From: Leptasterias polaris
Taxonomy: Eukaryota > Echinodermata > Asteroidea > Forcipulatida > Asteriidae
Direction: 5' to 3'
NCBI GenBank assembly: GCA_037783415.1
Contig: JAZGTN010000047.1
Coordinates: forward strand, 1,736,001-1,800,000
Length of the DNA: 64,000 bases
The notes beneath the pieces were generated by a model, which saw only the letters and a list, made by a program, of their open reading frames with translations, made no database searches and had not been told where the DNA came from. Below are positions 10,371-20,957 of the stretch, one piece after another. Within the stretch, counting starts at the first letter, position 1. Each line of letters opens with the position of its first letter. Both the position numbers and the translations under genes were made by a program.

Positions 10371-11280
10371 CTCGAGGATCCCTTGATGGCGCTATTTGCG
10401 TTGGACAGTAATGGTTTATCCTGCCTAACTTTTATTAGGCCCAAAGGACGTACATGATTTCAATAATCATGTTTTATTATAATTTTTTTTTTAAGTAACT
10501 GCAAATCACCGCAACCATTGTACACTTAATAATGAACCACTACAGCAAGATATTGAACTAAGTTGAAGTGCATGTTTACAAATACACAGTCCTAACCTTT
10601 GACATTTTAATAACTTTGTGTCTTTACGGAAAAAAACACGTGGTTTAAGAAAGGCCGGACCTATCCCACTATCCTATCAAAAGCGTTTGTTATGAATTGA
10701 ATTGAAATGAATATGGTTGGAAAGATGTTATAAAAGTAGAATATAATGATCCACACAAATAATTGTGTGGTTTTTCTTATATTTCGTGAACTAACACAGT
10801 CCGCCATTTTGTGGAGTCAAATTTTTGACTCAAAATGGCGGACGGTGTTAGTTCACAAGGTAAATGAAAAAACACACAATTTCGAGGCATTTTTGTGTGG
10901 ATTATTATATTCTACTTTTTAAACATCTTTCGACCATATTCATTTCAATTAATTTCATAACAAACGCTTTTGATAGAATAGTGGGATAGGTCCGGCCTTT
11001 CTTGAACCACGTGGTTTTTTCCGTAAAGACACAAAGTTATTAAAATTTCAAAGGTTAGGACTGTGTATTTGTAAACATGCACTTCAACTTAGTTCAATAT
11101 CTTGCTGTAGTGGTTCATTATTAAGTGTACAATGGTTGCGGTGATTTGCAGTTACTTTAAAAAAAATTAATAATAAAACATGATTATTGAAATCACGTAC
11201 GTCCTTTGGGCCTAATAAAAGTTAGGCAGGATAAACCATTAACTGTCCAACGCAAATAGCGCCATCAAAGGATCCTCGAG

Positions 11281-11466
11281 TGAATCCGTAATAACGGATT
11301 GCTAATCCGTAATAACGGATTGCGAATCCGTAATAACGGATTGCGAATCCGTAATAACGGATTGCGAATCCGTAATAACGGATTGCAAATCCGTTATAAC
11401 GGATTCGAATCCGTAATAAATGATTGCGAATCCGTTATAACGGATTCGAATCCGTAATAACGGATT
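11281..11466. repeat. 20-bp palindromic repeat array, right arm
   Basis: Inverted partner of the array at 10160-10370, with about nine units, some changed (AATAAATGATT). Arm lengths differ slightly, so units have been gained or lost since the arms formed. Confidence 0.9.
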
Positions 11467-11504
11467 TGATTTTTATTTTTTCGTGGCGCTAATGGGCTTT
11501 CGTA

Positions 11505-11651
11505 GTAAAGCGTGTATTCGCCAAAAAAAAAAACCTTGTCAGCCACCAGATAATCCACGCTGGAGAGAAACCATTTACTTTTGACATTTCAAGTATGGTT
11601 TAAAAACCAACCTTGTCTGCTGCCGCCACCACCACCGAATCTAGACCCACA
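11505..11651 (+). pseudogene. Decayed finger fragment between insertions
   Basis: CCTTGTCAGCCACCAGATAATCCAC and GAGAAACCATTTACTTTTGAC match the C-terminal fingers of ZNF-B, with poly(A) and frame damage. Its continuation resumes after the next MITE at 12020. Confidence 0.7.
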
Positions 11652-12019
11652 CCCAGTAACTGGGGCGCTGTACTTCTTTTTCAAAATTTTGACATCATCG
11701 GTCGTACACTAGCGCCCCAGGTTATTATAGTATGTTCATACATGATCCGACTCTCAGCATGATCGACGGGTGCCCTGCCTCAACCGCGTAGTCGTAACGG
11801 TTGCGGCAGGGCACCCGTCTAAAATTTTAAACTGATGTAGATGCCCTGCCTCAACCGTGACGATTACGCGGTTTGGACAGGGCACCCGTCGATCAAGCTA
11901 AGAGTAGGATCATGTATGGACATACAATAATAACCTGGGGCGCTAGTACACATGTAGTACGACCGATGATGACGATGTCAAAATTTCGAAAAAAGGAGTA
12001 CAGCGCCCCAGTTACTGGG
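11652..12019. mobile_element. 368-bp MITE with palindromic ends
   Basis: Inverted ends CCCAGTAACTGGGGCGCTGTAC and GTACAGCGCCCCAGTTACTGGG; the outermost 13 bp are themselves near-palindromic. The match extends about 60 bp inward (GACATCATCGGTCGTAC / GTACGACCGATGATGACG). The centre contains two further hairpins built on GACGGGTGCCCTGCC / GGCAGGGCACCCGTC. CACCGAATCTA on the left and CACCGAATCCA on the right may be remnants of a target duplication. No coding capacity. Confidence 0.85.
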
Positions 12020-12173
12020 TCTACACCGAATCCATATCACTGTCACAGATTCATACTGATGATACTGGAAGAACCATTTGCCTGCGATGTTTGAGGGAAA
12101 GCCTTTACACAAAAACCTAGCTTAATCAACCATAAATGTCCACACTGACTTAACAGAAACCATTTGTACGAAG
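12020..12173 (+). pseudogene. Decayed finger fragment
   Basis: Continues the broken finger: CACCGAATCCATA, GAACCATTTGCCTGCGATG, GGGAAAGCCTTTACACAAAAACC, CATAAATGTCCACACTGAC. It is out of frame and interrupted at about 12174 by the next element. Confidence 0.65.
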
Positions 12174-12447
12174 CCCAGAAAGGGACAGTGGTGGTAAGAA
12201 AAAAATATGCACGGACTAATTCGTTTGCATGGTTTAGTATTCCGTTCTCAAAGTTTAGTAACCCGTCCAAACGAATTAATAATCTGTTCCCACATTTACG
12301 TAATCTGTCCGAACGAATTAATAAACTTTGCAGTCGAATAACGCATTCGAACGAATTAGGAATCTGTTTGCACGGATTGGCAAAGGCATGAAATGATGCT
12401 TCACGCATGCATCCACCCAGTCCACTCACAACAACACTGCTTCAAAG

Positions 12448-12597
12448 TTCAAGATGGCGGAGGGCAGAACAGAAGTATCTGATGATGACTGTGGTGTTGG
12501 TAAGTTTGTCAGTCTTTATCAGTATGATTAGAAGCTTACCAACATGGTCATCATCGGATTTGTCAGAACTACCGTCGCGGCCCTCTGCCATCTTGAA
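12448..12597. repeat. 150-bp palindromic insertion
   Basis: TTCAAGATGGCGGAGGGC on the left matches inverted GCCCTCTGCCATCTTGAA on the right, with a second inner pair (GATGATGACTGTGGTGTTGGTAAG / CTTACCAACATGGTCATCATC). Probably a short MITE. Confidence 0.75.
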
Positions 12598-13094
12598 GCT
12601 ACATGTATGCAGCGGCGGTGCTACAGGGGGGCAAGGGGGGGAAAATGCCCCCCCCAGTAATTTTTTTTGCCCCCCCCCCCCCCCCAGTTTTTTCCCCGAT
12701 GGCGGAAATTGAGTTTAATCCCAAACCATTGCACCCAATTTGTTACAATGTTGTTTGCGCTGTAAATAATAAACTCAATTTCATCCATCATAATTAGCTG
12801 GCACCATCAAAAAAGCCAAATACACTTTCCATCTCCGGCAATGTTAATAAAATGTGGATTTATTTATCTGTACAAGCTTGGAAACTTGCTACAAATAGAA
12901 ATGCATTGTCTGCCCAAAACCGCAAGCAGCCATTCATTGTAAACGCAGTTCGCACAACACGTCAAATTCACACAGTGCAAAATCTTATTTCTGGAGTGAA
13001 TTGTAGGCTTATACAGTACACACGACATAAACTTGATGTTCACGTGGAGTGCTGTATTATGCCTACTAGTTGTTGCACTTAAAGGTATTATACA

Positions 13095-13440
13095 GGATTG
13101 GCAGAGCTGACAAAATAATCACAGACAGTGTTCATGTTTTGTGTAATCAACCACATACATGAAATAACAAACCTGTGAAAATTTGAGCTCAATTGGTCAT
13201 CGAGGTCACGAGAAAATAGTGAAAAGAGACCTTATGTGTTTTCTGTTTTTCAAACATCGAGTTTATTATCGCGCGCGATAACAACTATTGTTTTACTCAT
13301 TTCTCAGAAACGATAGCATTTTAGGCAGAAATATTTTAAGGAACCCTTTCTACCATTACTTACTTTCAATCATGTAAGTTATGTGTGAATCTGTGAACAT
13401 TTGTGTTTTTCGATCTTACCAATAGTGTACAGGGCCTTTA
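13095..13440 (-). repeat. Dispersed repeat, copy 1
   Basis: Its reverse complement aligns with 53640-53960 (and 61626-61946): shared blocks include TTCACAGATTCACA, AACTTACATG, GAGAAATGAGTAAAACAA, CTCGATGTTTGAAAA / CTTGATGTTTGAAAA and TTTCACAGGTTTGTT. Its ends are not defined. No coding. Confidence 0.7.
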
Positions 13441-13467
13441 AACACGTTGGTAAAACAGTTAGTTAAA

Positions 13468-13656
13468 ATGGATATTAGAAAGTTTTGCAAGAAATCCAAA
13501 CAACCTCCATCCCATGATGATAGGCACAGATCTGATTCTGAATCTAGCGATGAGAATCCTGAACCCAAACACAAACACCCCAGGATTGAAGTTAATATTG
13601 ACGTAAATGTCCCAGATGGTGTAAGTCCCAGATGGTGTAAGTCCCAGATGGTGTAA
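13468..13656 (+). pseudogene. Putative hAT transposase N-terminal fragment
   Basis: Short frame starting MDIRKFCKKSKQPPS, followed by an acidic/serine stretch (SDSESSDENPEP). Animal hAT transposases and hAT-derived TTF/ZMYM-type proteins often begin with an MDIRKFF-like start; this is family knowledge plus position inside a hAT element, not a domain match. The 3' end shows three copies of GTCCCAGATGGTGTAA, which contains a GTAAGT donor-like site. No RNase H-like or dimerisation domain is present. Confidence 0.45.
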
Positions 13657-13985
13657 GTCCGTCAAAGTGGTAAGTCAATGCTTTTCTGCAGTACAAAATT
13701 ACACTATAGATTTTTGTTTGCCCCCCCTAAATTTAAGTTTTCCCCCTCTTGCCCCCCCAGATTAACAGGTCTGGTGCCGCCACTAAATGTATGTGTTGTT
13801 GTGAGTGGATCGTACGCATGCGTGCAGCGCTATTTCATGCCTTGGCTAATCTGTGCGAACGGACTCTAATGCGTTCAAATGGATTATTAAACTGTGCGAA
13901 CTGATTACTAACTCATTCGGACGGATTACTAAACCTTGCGAACGAATTAGTCCCCTGCAAATGTTTTTCTTACATTGTCCCTCCT

Positions 13986-14160
13986 GGGGAGAGATAATCC
14001 GTACATTTGTGTGTGACCATTTGTGCGTGACTGATCGATTTGTTTGTGATACTTGTGGATACTCAACTATCACTAATTTGAAAGAATTTTAAATTGGCAT
14101 GAGTAAATCAACGCTGGAGATAGATCATTTTGTTTGGGATACTTGTGGATACTAAACTTT
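13986..14160 (+). pseudogene. Decayed finger sequence before PLE fragment
   Basis: GTTTGTGATACTTGTGGATAC (CDTCGY) and GGCATGAGTAAATC recur, matching sequence before the other PLE copies (20830-20960, 43640-43784). It ends in ACTAAACTTT at 14151-14160, the left copy of the PLE 10-bp target duplication. Confidence 0.6.
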
Positions 14161-14369
14161 TGATGCTATATTGATGACATCTTTTTCATCTGGACTAGTG
14201 ATGAAGCAAGCCGCATAGCATTCATTAACCACATTAAGTCCTTACACAGGACCATCAATTTCACAAATGAATTCTCGACCAAGGAAACCCACTTTCTGGA
14301 TGTCAAGGTTATAAAGACAAAGGATGGCTTAACCACAGATCTCTTTGTCAAACCCACAGATAAACAGAC
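14161..14369 (+). pseudogene. PLE reverse-transcriptase fragment (copy A)
   Basis: Opens with YIDDIFFIWTS, the YxDD catalytic box of a reverse transcriptase, followed by a THFLDVKV segment and FVKPTDK, the order found in PLE palm and thumb regions. It is cut at both ends: the 5' truncation is the same as in the copies at 26428 and 43785, and at 14369 it jumps straight into finger sequence. The remaining PLE has been deleted here. Confidence 0.8.
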
Positions 14370-15170
14370 AATGGAGAAGAACCATTTACAAAGTATGTTT
14401 GCAACATTTATAAGTGGAAAAGCCTTTTCATACAAACATACCCTGACATCATCAGCGTACCCACACTGGAGAGAAACTAATCAAATGCAAATCCTGTGGA
14501 AAAGTGGTTTCTGTTTTGTTTTAATGATTGGCAACTTATCAAACCATTGAGTGATTACAGGATTTCAAATCAGCATGAGTAAATCCACACTGGGGAGAGA
14601 TCATTTTGTTTGTGATACTTGTGGATACTAAACTTTCACTATAAAATGGAAAGAATTTCAAATCAGCGTGAGTAAATCCACACTAGAGAGAGATCATTTT
14701 GTTTGTGAAAGTTGTGGATACTAAACTTTCACTAAATGGAAAGAATTTTAAATCAGCATGAGTAAATCCACTTTGGGGAGAGATAATTTGTTTGTGATTC
14801 TTGTGGATACTTAGCTTTCACTAAATGGAAATAATTTTAATCAGCATGAGTAAATCCACACTGGAGAGAGATCATTTTGTTTGTGATACTTAGTTGTGGA
14901 TACTAAACTTTCACTAAATGGAAAGAATTTCAAATCAGCATGAATAAATCCACACTGGACAGATATTTTTGTTTGTGATACTTGTGGATACTAAACTTTC
15001 ACTACCTGGAAAGCATTTTTAAAAAGCTTGAATAAATCCACATTGTTTGTGGTTCTTGTGGATACTTAGCTTTCACTACATGTAAATGTAATCGGCATGA
15101 ATAAATCCATGTTGCATTCATGAGAAAGTAAACACCAGAAGATTCGGTCTAAATGAGCATGAACATACCC
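14370..15170 (+). pseudogene. Array of decayed zinc fingers
   Basis: About six copies of an 85-90 bp unit containing GATCATTTTGTTTGTGATAC, TTGTGGATACTAAACTTTCAC and CAGCATGAGTAAATCCACACTGG. The unit still shows the Cys-x2-Cys, Phe and His spacing in pieces, but every copy has stops and shifts. It sits upstream of ZNF-B and shows how far fingers have eroded. Confidence 0.7.
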
Positions 15171-15345
15171 TCACTCAAATTTGAATGATTTATGAAAAAT
15201 ATTTAGTGGCATTTTTGTAATTTCTAGTTCAGATTAACCTCCATTCCCAAAAGTAGATTGGTAACTTAATACATACTTATCTATCTTGATTAAGAACAAT
15301 TTGCAAAAAGCTTTTTTATAAAAACTTTTTTTGATTGTTACAGGT

Positions 15346-16575
15346 ATGAATTCTCAAGAGAAGACTTTAATTTGTGACTCGGGTAGAGCAACCTTCTCAA
15401 AAAAAGGAAACCTGGAAAAACAGCAAGAAGCAGACACTTCAACGTCTTTGACAATACATCGGTGCGTTGACGCTGGAAAAAAGAAGTTTGTCTGTGACAT
15501 TTGTGGCAAAGCCTTTAAAAAACAATCTGTCCTTACCACTCATCAGCGTGTCCACACTGGAGAAAAACCATTTGTTTGTGACCTTTGTGAAAAAGCATTT
15601 CCTCGAAAAGACACTTTAAGTATTCACCAGAGAATCCACACTGGAGAGAAACCATTTGTTTGTGACCTTTGTGGAAAAGCTTTTTTGCGTAAACATCACC
15701 TGGAAAACCACCTGCGGTTCCATAGCGGAGAGAAACCGTTTGTTTGTGACATTTGTGGTAGAGCCTTTTTAAACAATTATAAACTTACCAATCATCAGCG
15801 TGTCCACACTGGAGTGAAACCATTTGCTTGTGACATTTGTGGGAAAGCGATTTCAGAAGAACAGTCTCTGACTGGCCATAACTGTGTCGACTACAACACT
15901 GAAGAAAACACATTTGTTTGTGACATTTGTGGTAAAGCCTTTTTAGGCAAATGTAAACTAACCACTCATCAGCATGCCCACACTGGAGAGAAACCATTTG
16001 TTTGTGACGTTTGTGGAAAAGCCTTTGCGCAAAAAAATTGCCTGACCTCCCATCAGCCTGTTCACACTGGAGAGAAACAATTTGCTTGTGACATTTGTGG
16101 AAAAGCCTTTCTGCAAACCAATAACCTGGTAACGCATAAGCGTATCCACACAGAAGAGAAACCATTTGTCTGTGATATTTGTGGAAAAGCTTTCTCACAT
16201 AAATCTACACTGACAGCCCATCAGCGTGTCCACACTGGAGAGAAACCATCTGTTTGTGATATTTGTGGAAAAGCTTTTTCACATAAATGTACTTTGACAA
16301 CCCATAAGCGTGTCCACACTGGAGAGAAACCATTTGTTTGTGACATTTGTGGGAAAGCCTGTTCTCGTAAAGACCACCTTATCAGCCACCAGATAATCCA
16401 CACGGGAGAGAAACCATTTACTTGTGACTATTGTGGGAAAGCGTTTGCTTTTAAAAATAGCCTTGTCAGCCACCACCGAATCCATACTGCAGAGAAACCA
16501 TATGTCTGCGATGTTTGTGGGAAAGCCTTTACACAAAACCAAGGCTTGACCAAACATCAGCGTGTCCACACTTAA
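15346..16575 (+). CDS. C2H2 zinc-finger protein exon ZNF-B, 13 fingers
   Basis: A 409-residue frame from the ATG of MNSQEKTLICD, three bases after the acceptor (TTGATTGTTACAG, AG at 15342-15343). About 50 N-terminal residues carry no KRAB, SCAN or BTB motif. Thirteen finger units follow from about residue 52; unit 5 (KAISEEQSLTGHNCVDYN) lacks its second His, the other twelve keep C-x2-C-x12-H-x3-H. Linkers are mostly TGEKP with variants TGVKP, TEEKP and TAEKP. It ends at VHT then a stop, with decayed fingers beyond. It is the most intact member of the MNSQ family here and likely a nuclear sequence-specific DNA-binding protein; its target cannot be read from the sequence. An upstream exon is expected. 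Confidence 0.85.
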   Translation: MNSQEKTLICDSGRATFSKKGNLEKQQEADTSTSLTIHRCVDAGKKKFVCDICGKAFKKQSVLTTHQRVHTGEKPFVCDLCEKAFPRKDTLSIHQRIHTGEKPFVCDLCGKAFLRKHHLENHLRFHSGEKPFVCDICGRAFLNNYKLTNHQRVHTGVKPFACDICGKAISEEQSLTGHNCVDYNTEENTFVCDICGKAFLGKCKLTTHQHAHTGEKPFVCDVCGKAFAQKNCLTSHQPVHTGEKQFACDICGKAFLQTNNLVTHKRIHTEEKPFVCDICGKAFSHKSTLTAHQRVHTGEKPSVCDICGKAFSHKCTLTTHKRVHTGEKPFVCDICGKACSRKDHLISHQIIHTGEKPFTCDYCGKAFAFKNSLVSHHRIHTAEKPYVCDVCGKAFTQNQGLTKHQRVHT

Positions 16576-17087
16576 GTGAAACCATTTATTGAATGCATTT
16601 GTGAGAAATCCTTTGTGCCAAAAAGTCAACCGACTAACTATCAGCGAGTCCTGGAGAGAATCAATTTGTCTGCGATGTTTGTGGGAAAGCCCTTACCCAA
16701 AAAACTAACATGACCAAACATCAGCGTGTTCACACTAAAGAGAAACCTTTTGTTTAATACATTAATTGTGGGAAATTGCAGAAAAACGTACCCTGAACAA
16801 CCATTGGCGTGTCCACACTGGAGAAAAACCATTTGTTTGTGAAAAGCATTTGCTTATAAATGTAGTCTTATTTCACTCCAGAGGTTTCACACTGGAGAGA
16901 AACGATTTTTTTGTTGGAAAACATTCTGATGCAAAAGTCGCCTGAGTATCCACACTGGGGAGAAACCATTTGTTTCTGATCTTTGTTGAAAACTTCACTT
17001 TATGGCCCATCAGACACTGGAGAAAAACTATTTACAAAGTATGTTTGCGACATAAGTGGAAAAGCCTTTTCATATAAACATACCTTG
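16576..17087 (+). pseudogene. Decayed fingers after ZNF-B
   Basis: Same decayed series as after ZNF-A (AATACATT..GTGGGAAA, CGTACCCTGAACAACCATTGG, GAAAAGCATTTGCTTATAAATG). A LINE tail interrupts it at 17088 and it resumes at 17524. Confidence 0.7.
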
Positions 17088-17517
17088 GATTGGCCATGTT
17101 ACCAGGATGGAGGAACCACGACTGCCGAAAGCCGTATTCTACTCGGAGCTACAACTGGGTACAAGACCTCGTGGAAGACCCAACCTCCGCTACAAGGACA
17201 CCCTAAAACGAACTCTCAAAGCATGCAGCATTAACATCGCTACCTGGGAGGACAAGGCATCAAACCGCTCTCAATGGAAACAAATCACTCATAGGGGCAC
17301 AGCAGTGGCAGAAGAAACTCGTACTGCTGCATCCAGAGAGTCCCGACAACGCCGCCATGCTGCTTCTCCACAAGCTGTGGCGGCAGACCCCACCTTAGTG
17401 TGTAGCCGATGTGGACGTGTTTGTCGTGCCCGCATCGGTCTCCTTTCACACGAGAAAGCCTGTCAAAGGAGATGAGGACGCCCTGGTTGACATCGACCGG
17501 CTGCCACGACGACGACG
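17088..17517 (+). mobile_element. 5'-truncated non-LTR retrotransposon, ORF2 C-terminus
   Basis: Encodes WIGHVTRMEEPRLPKAVFY, then GTRPRGRPNLRYKDTLKR, a WEDKASNRSQW segment and a terminal CSRCGRVCRARIGLLSHEKAC zinc knuckle, with the stop at 17473-17475. This is the usual C-terminal tail of LINE ORF2 in many invertebrates; the clade (RTE/CR1/jockey-like) is not settled. The 3' end is a short (ACG)n run. ACCTTG flanks both sides (17082-17087, 17518-17523), and the paralogous region near 38250 lacks the insertion, which confirms the boundaries. Confidence 0.85.
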
Positions 17518-17523
17518 ACCTTG

Positions 17524-17960
17524 ACATATCATCAGCATACCCACACTGGGGAGAAATTAATCACACGCAAATTTTGTACTTTTGTTTTAATGATTGGCAA
17601 CCTATCAAACCATTAAGTGATTACAGGTGTGTGAAATTTGCCCCAAGGGGTTAAGTGGTAATTCCATTTCAGTCAACATAAAAAAACCACACACAGGATA
17701 GAAACGGTTTATTTGTGACATTTGTAGTAGAAAGCATAGAGGAACATAGCTTTACAACTGCATGAGAAAATCCACACTGGAGAGAGGTCATTGTTTGTGA
17801 TACTTGTGGATACTTAGCTTACACTAATTTGAAAAAGTTTCAATTCAGCATGACTCAATCCATGCCGGAGAGAGTTCATTTGTTTATGTGCACTTTGTTA
17901 TGTTTTTTATGACAGAATAGTACCTTAATTCAGCAAGATTGTGATATTGTTTCCCCAATT
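17524..17960 (+). pseudogene. Decayed fingers after the LINE insertion
   Basis: Continuation of the eroded finger region (CATCAGCATACCCACACTGG, TTTGTAGTAGAAAGCATAG, GATACTTGTGGATAC), matching 3680-4040 and 38260-38620. Confidence 0.7.
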
Positions 17961-18290
17961 ATTGTAACTTTTTTAAGAATAGATTAAGTAGTTACTGTGG
18001 TATACTGAAGATTGTCTTTTTATAACAAGATGGAAATAGAAATAAATATGAGAACCAAGAAAAGAAGAACTTTGCTTCATTTTGTTTGTAAAAGACCCTC
18101 TTTTCATCATCATCATCAACACAACATGCCCAGGAAGAGCGTAGCGCCTCAACAATGCAGTTTTCACTCCAGCTGGTTCTGGGCGAGTCTTTTACCAGCT
18201 GACAGATTCAGTCCCAGTGCCCTTAGGTCTTCTTTTAGGTTGTCCTTCTATCGCAAACGGGGTGACCCATTGGACGGAGCCAGCTGGGGG

Positions 18291-18917
18291 CAGGCTCCTT
18301 CAACAGAATTGAAGAGCAGGCTCCTTCAACAGAAGAGCAGGCTCCTTCAACAGAAGAGCAGGCTCCTTCAACAGAAGAGCAGGCCCCTTCAACAGAAGAG
18401 CAGGCTCCTTCAACAGAAGAGCAGGCTCCTTCAACAGAAGAGCAGGCTCCTTCAACAGAAGAGCAGGCTCCTTCAACAGAAGAGCAGGCTCCTTCCAACA
18501 GAAGAGCAGGCTCCTTCAACAGAAGAGCAGGCTCCTTCAACAGAAGAGCAGGCTCCTTCCAACAGAAGAGCAGGCTCCTTCAACAGAAGAGCAGGCTCCT
18601 TCAACAGAAGAGCAGGCTCCTTCCAACAGAAGAGCAGGCTCCTTCAACAGAAGAGCAGGCTCCTTCAACAGAAGAGCAGGCTCCTTCCAACAGAAGAGCA
18701 GGCTCCTTCAACAGAAGAGCAGGCTCCTTCAACAGAAGAGCAGGCTCCTTCAACAGAAGAGCAGGCTCCTTCAACAGAAGAGCAGGCTCCTTCAACAGAA
18801 GAGCAGGCCCCTTCAACAGAAGAGCAGGCTCCTTCAACAGAAGAGCAGGCTCCTTCCAACAGAAGAGCAGGCTCCTTCAACAGAAGAGCAGGCTCCTTCA
18901 ACAGAAGAGCAGGCTCC
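18291..18917. repeat. 21/22-bp minisatellite, about 29 units
   Basis: Same unit as the array at 4442. It includes one CAACAGAATTGAAGAG variant at the start and a few 22-bp units. GAACAGG variants are absent, unlike the large array. Confidence 0.95.
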
Positions 18918-18956
18918 CCTGTTTTTATGATGTATCTGAACTGAGATTGGATGGGA

Positions 18957-18962
18957 AATAAA
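18957..18962 (+). promoter_or_regulatory. Poly(A) signal after minisatellite B
   Basis: AATAAA in the conserved GGGAAATAAATTGC context, homologous to 8923. Confidence 0.45.
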
Positions 18963-19273
18963 TTGCTCCTTGTGTTTTCAGAATCTAATTTATGTTGCAT
19001 TGATGAAACGGTCTCAGGCATCTGAAAGTTATTTAGACCCAATCAGGGGCATATCCAGGATTTTCAAATGGGGGTGGGGGGGGGGGGGGGACACACTTCA
19101 AGGGGCTAATTTGAAAGTTTATTTTCTATAATCCAAAATTATTTTAGCAGGTGACCAAAATTAGTTTTGAATGATAAGCACATGCAAGTTGTGAAATTCT
19201 GGTTCATAGATAGAAGACTGAACAAATTAGTCAATTTGGAGGTACAGTATAATTGTCAAGCAAGTTGTTAAAA

Positions 19274-19818
19274 TGCAAAAAGTTAGTTAGTGGCCTGACG
19301 TTTCGACCCTAGCAGAGTCTTTCTCGAAGGCTAATGACAAGACAACACACATACATGGATACAAGGCTGAGTAGGGAGAAATTGTGGATAAGGCGCATAA
19401 AGACCTTGCTCAGCCCCTTGGTTTGAACATCCAAGAAGGAAATGACTATTCTTGTTTTTGCCTTCTCCTTTTTCCCCACAGATATCCATATTTTCAGTCT
19501 GCCCTATTAACTAATTATTTACTTTTCTTCCAACCCTCCATTTTGTCCTTTGTGTTTCCAACTTTTTGTGGTCAAGCCATCCCCTTCCCTCCAACACACC
19601 CCCCCCCCTTTGTCTCCATAATCCCTGCTTACCCCTGCTTTTTCTGAATGCTTTATGCTTTTCTCTCTCCACACTCTCTATTCATGTATTTCCACTTGAC
19701 TGCTCTTGTCAGCCTTGTATCCATGGGGTCGAAATGTCAGGCCACTACTAACTTTTTTCATTTTTACTACAGGTCCTTTTGGTTGGTAAGCAGTTTGCAA
19801 CAGCTAATTCTATTTTCT
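19274..19818 (+). mobile_element. Short PLE insertion with inverted 5' end (copy B)
   Basis: Flanked by a 13-bp target duplication CAAGTTGTTAAAA (19261-19273, 19819-19831). The 5' end starts with an inverted copy of the element's own 3' signature (GGCCTGACGTTTCGACCC, 19291 on). It then switches to the last codons of the endonuclease (LSREKLWI-like, near 19366) and the noncoding 3' tail. About 50 bp around the 3' signature are deleted (CATGGGGTCGAAATGTCAGG). Inverted plus direct terminal pieces are characteristic of PLEs. Module A has the empty site. Confidence 0.85.
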
Positions 19819-20371
19819 CAAGTTGTTAAAATATCAGAGTATCACTACATGAGGATCGATAATAAAGTGCAAACAAAATTAACTGAAAGCAAGAAAAACA
19901 AACTTATTTTTTAATTTACAGTTATGATTTTATTTGGCCATTGATATCAGAAAACATCATAGTCAAAATAAGATAAAACTGTATTGTGGTGCAATGATAA
20001 ATACTAGCTGCATTTATCTCCAATAATGGAGATCAATTAATAATGACTAGCTGTTGAAAGCGCCCTCATGCATCTAAAAATATGTTTAATTTGTGTGAGT
20101 TAGTCAAATCATAGAGAAAGAAATGTAGGCCAATTTTGTTGACAACTTTGCAAATTCTGGGGGTGGAATTATTCTGTACCCTCTGGTCCCCAAAACTTGG
20201 GGATACTAAATTGAAACTTTTTTTTTGTCATCCCACGAAAAAGACAGCAGTTACCCCGCCCATTCTATACTTGCTAAACCTGAACAATAGAGGGGGTTGT
20301 TTGCAAATCGAGTTCGTCTTCTTCTTCAAAAATGTGCTGGATCTGCTTCAGAGTTAAAACTGAGAAGAGAG

Positions 20372-20957
<586 letters not shown>

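Larger units (their letters stand above)
10125..11504. mobile_element. 1.38-kb near-perfect fold-back element
   Basis: Both ends carry TACGAAAGCCCATTAGCGCC in inverted orientation, and the inverted match continues almost to the centre, where GAGTCAAA-TT-TTTGACTC (10814-10831) closes the hairpin. A TA dinucleotide at each end fits a TA target duplication. It splits a finger remnant: TGTGGGAAAG on the left and AAAGCGT on the right. There is no transposase. Each arm has a palindrome array near its outer end, then about 430 bp of unique sequence. A Tc1/mariner-type non-autonomous origin is possible but unproven. Confidence 0.9.
12610..13785 (+). mobile_element. Non-autonomous hAT element
   Basis: Left end CAGCGGCGGTGCTACAGG and right end CCTGTT..GGTGCCGCCACTA give imperfect inverted repeats of the hAT CAGNGGCGG type, rich in G-tracts. 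The 8-bp flanks CATGTATG (12602-12609) and AATGTATG (13786-13793) agree at seven of eight positions, the TSD length known for hATs. It contains a short transposase-like N-terminal exon at 13468 and the dispersed repeat at 13095-13440. Confidence 0.8.
12174..13985. mobile_element. 1.8-kb inverted-repeat element with nested insertions
   Basis: The left 265 bp (from CCCAGAAAGGGACA) and right 200 bp (to TGTCCCTCCTGGG) are inverted copies with substitutions: both contain (G/C)AACGAATTA-type short repeats, GGCATGAAAT, CGCATGC and GTGAGTGGAT/ATCCACCCAGTCCAC. The interior carries the palindrome at 12448-12597 and the hAT element at 12610-13785. The outer ends are placed approximately; no target duplication was identified. 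Confidence 0.65.

Noticed and set aside
10160..11466. CRISPR-like array
   Set aside because: Units are contiguous near-palindromes with 2-bp spacers in a fold-back transposon of a eukaryotic genome; there are no unique spacers and no cas genes.
12164..12391. A 75-codon frame with repeated NP/RIN motifs
   Set aside because: It falls in the terminal inverted repeat of the 12174-13985 element and consists of its short AACGAATTA repeats.
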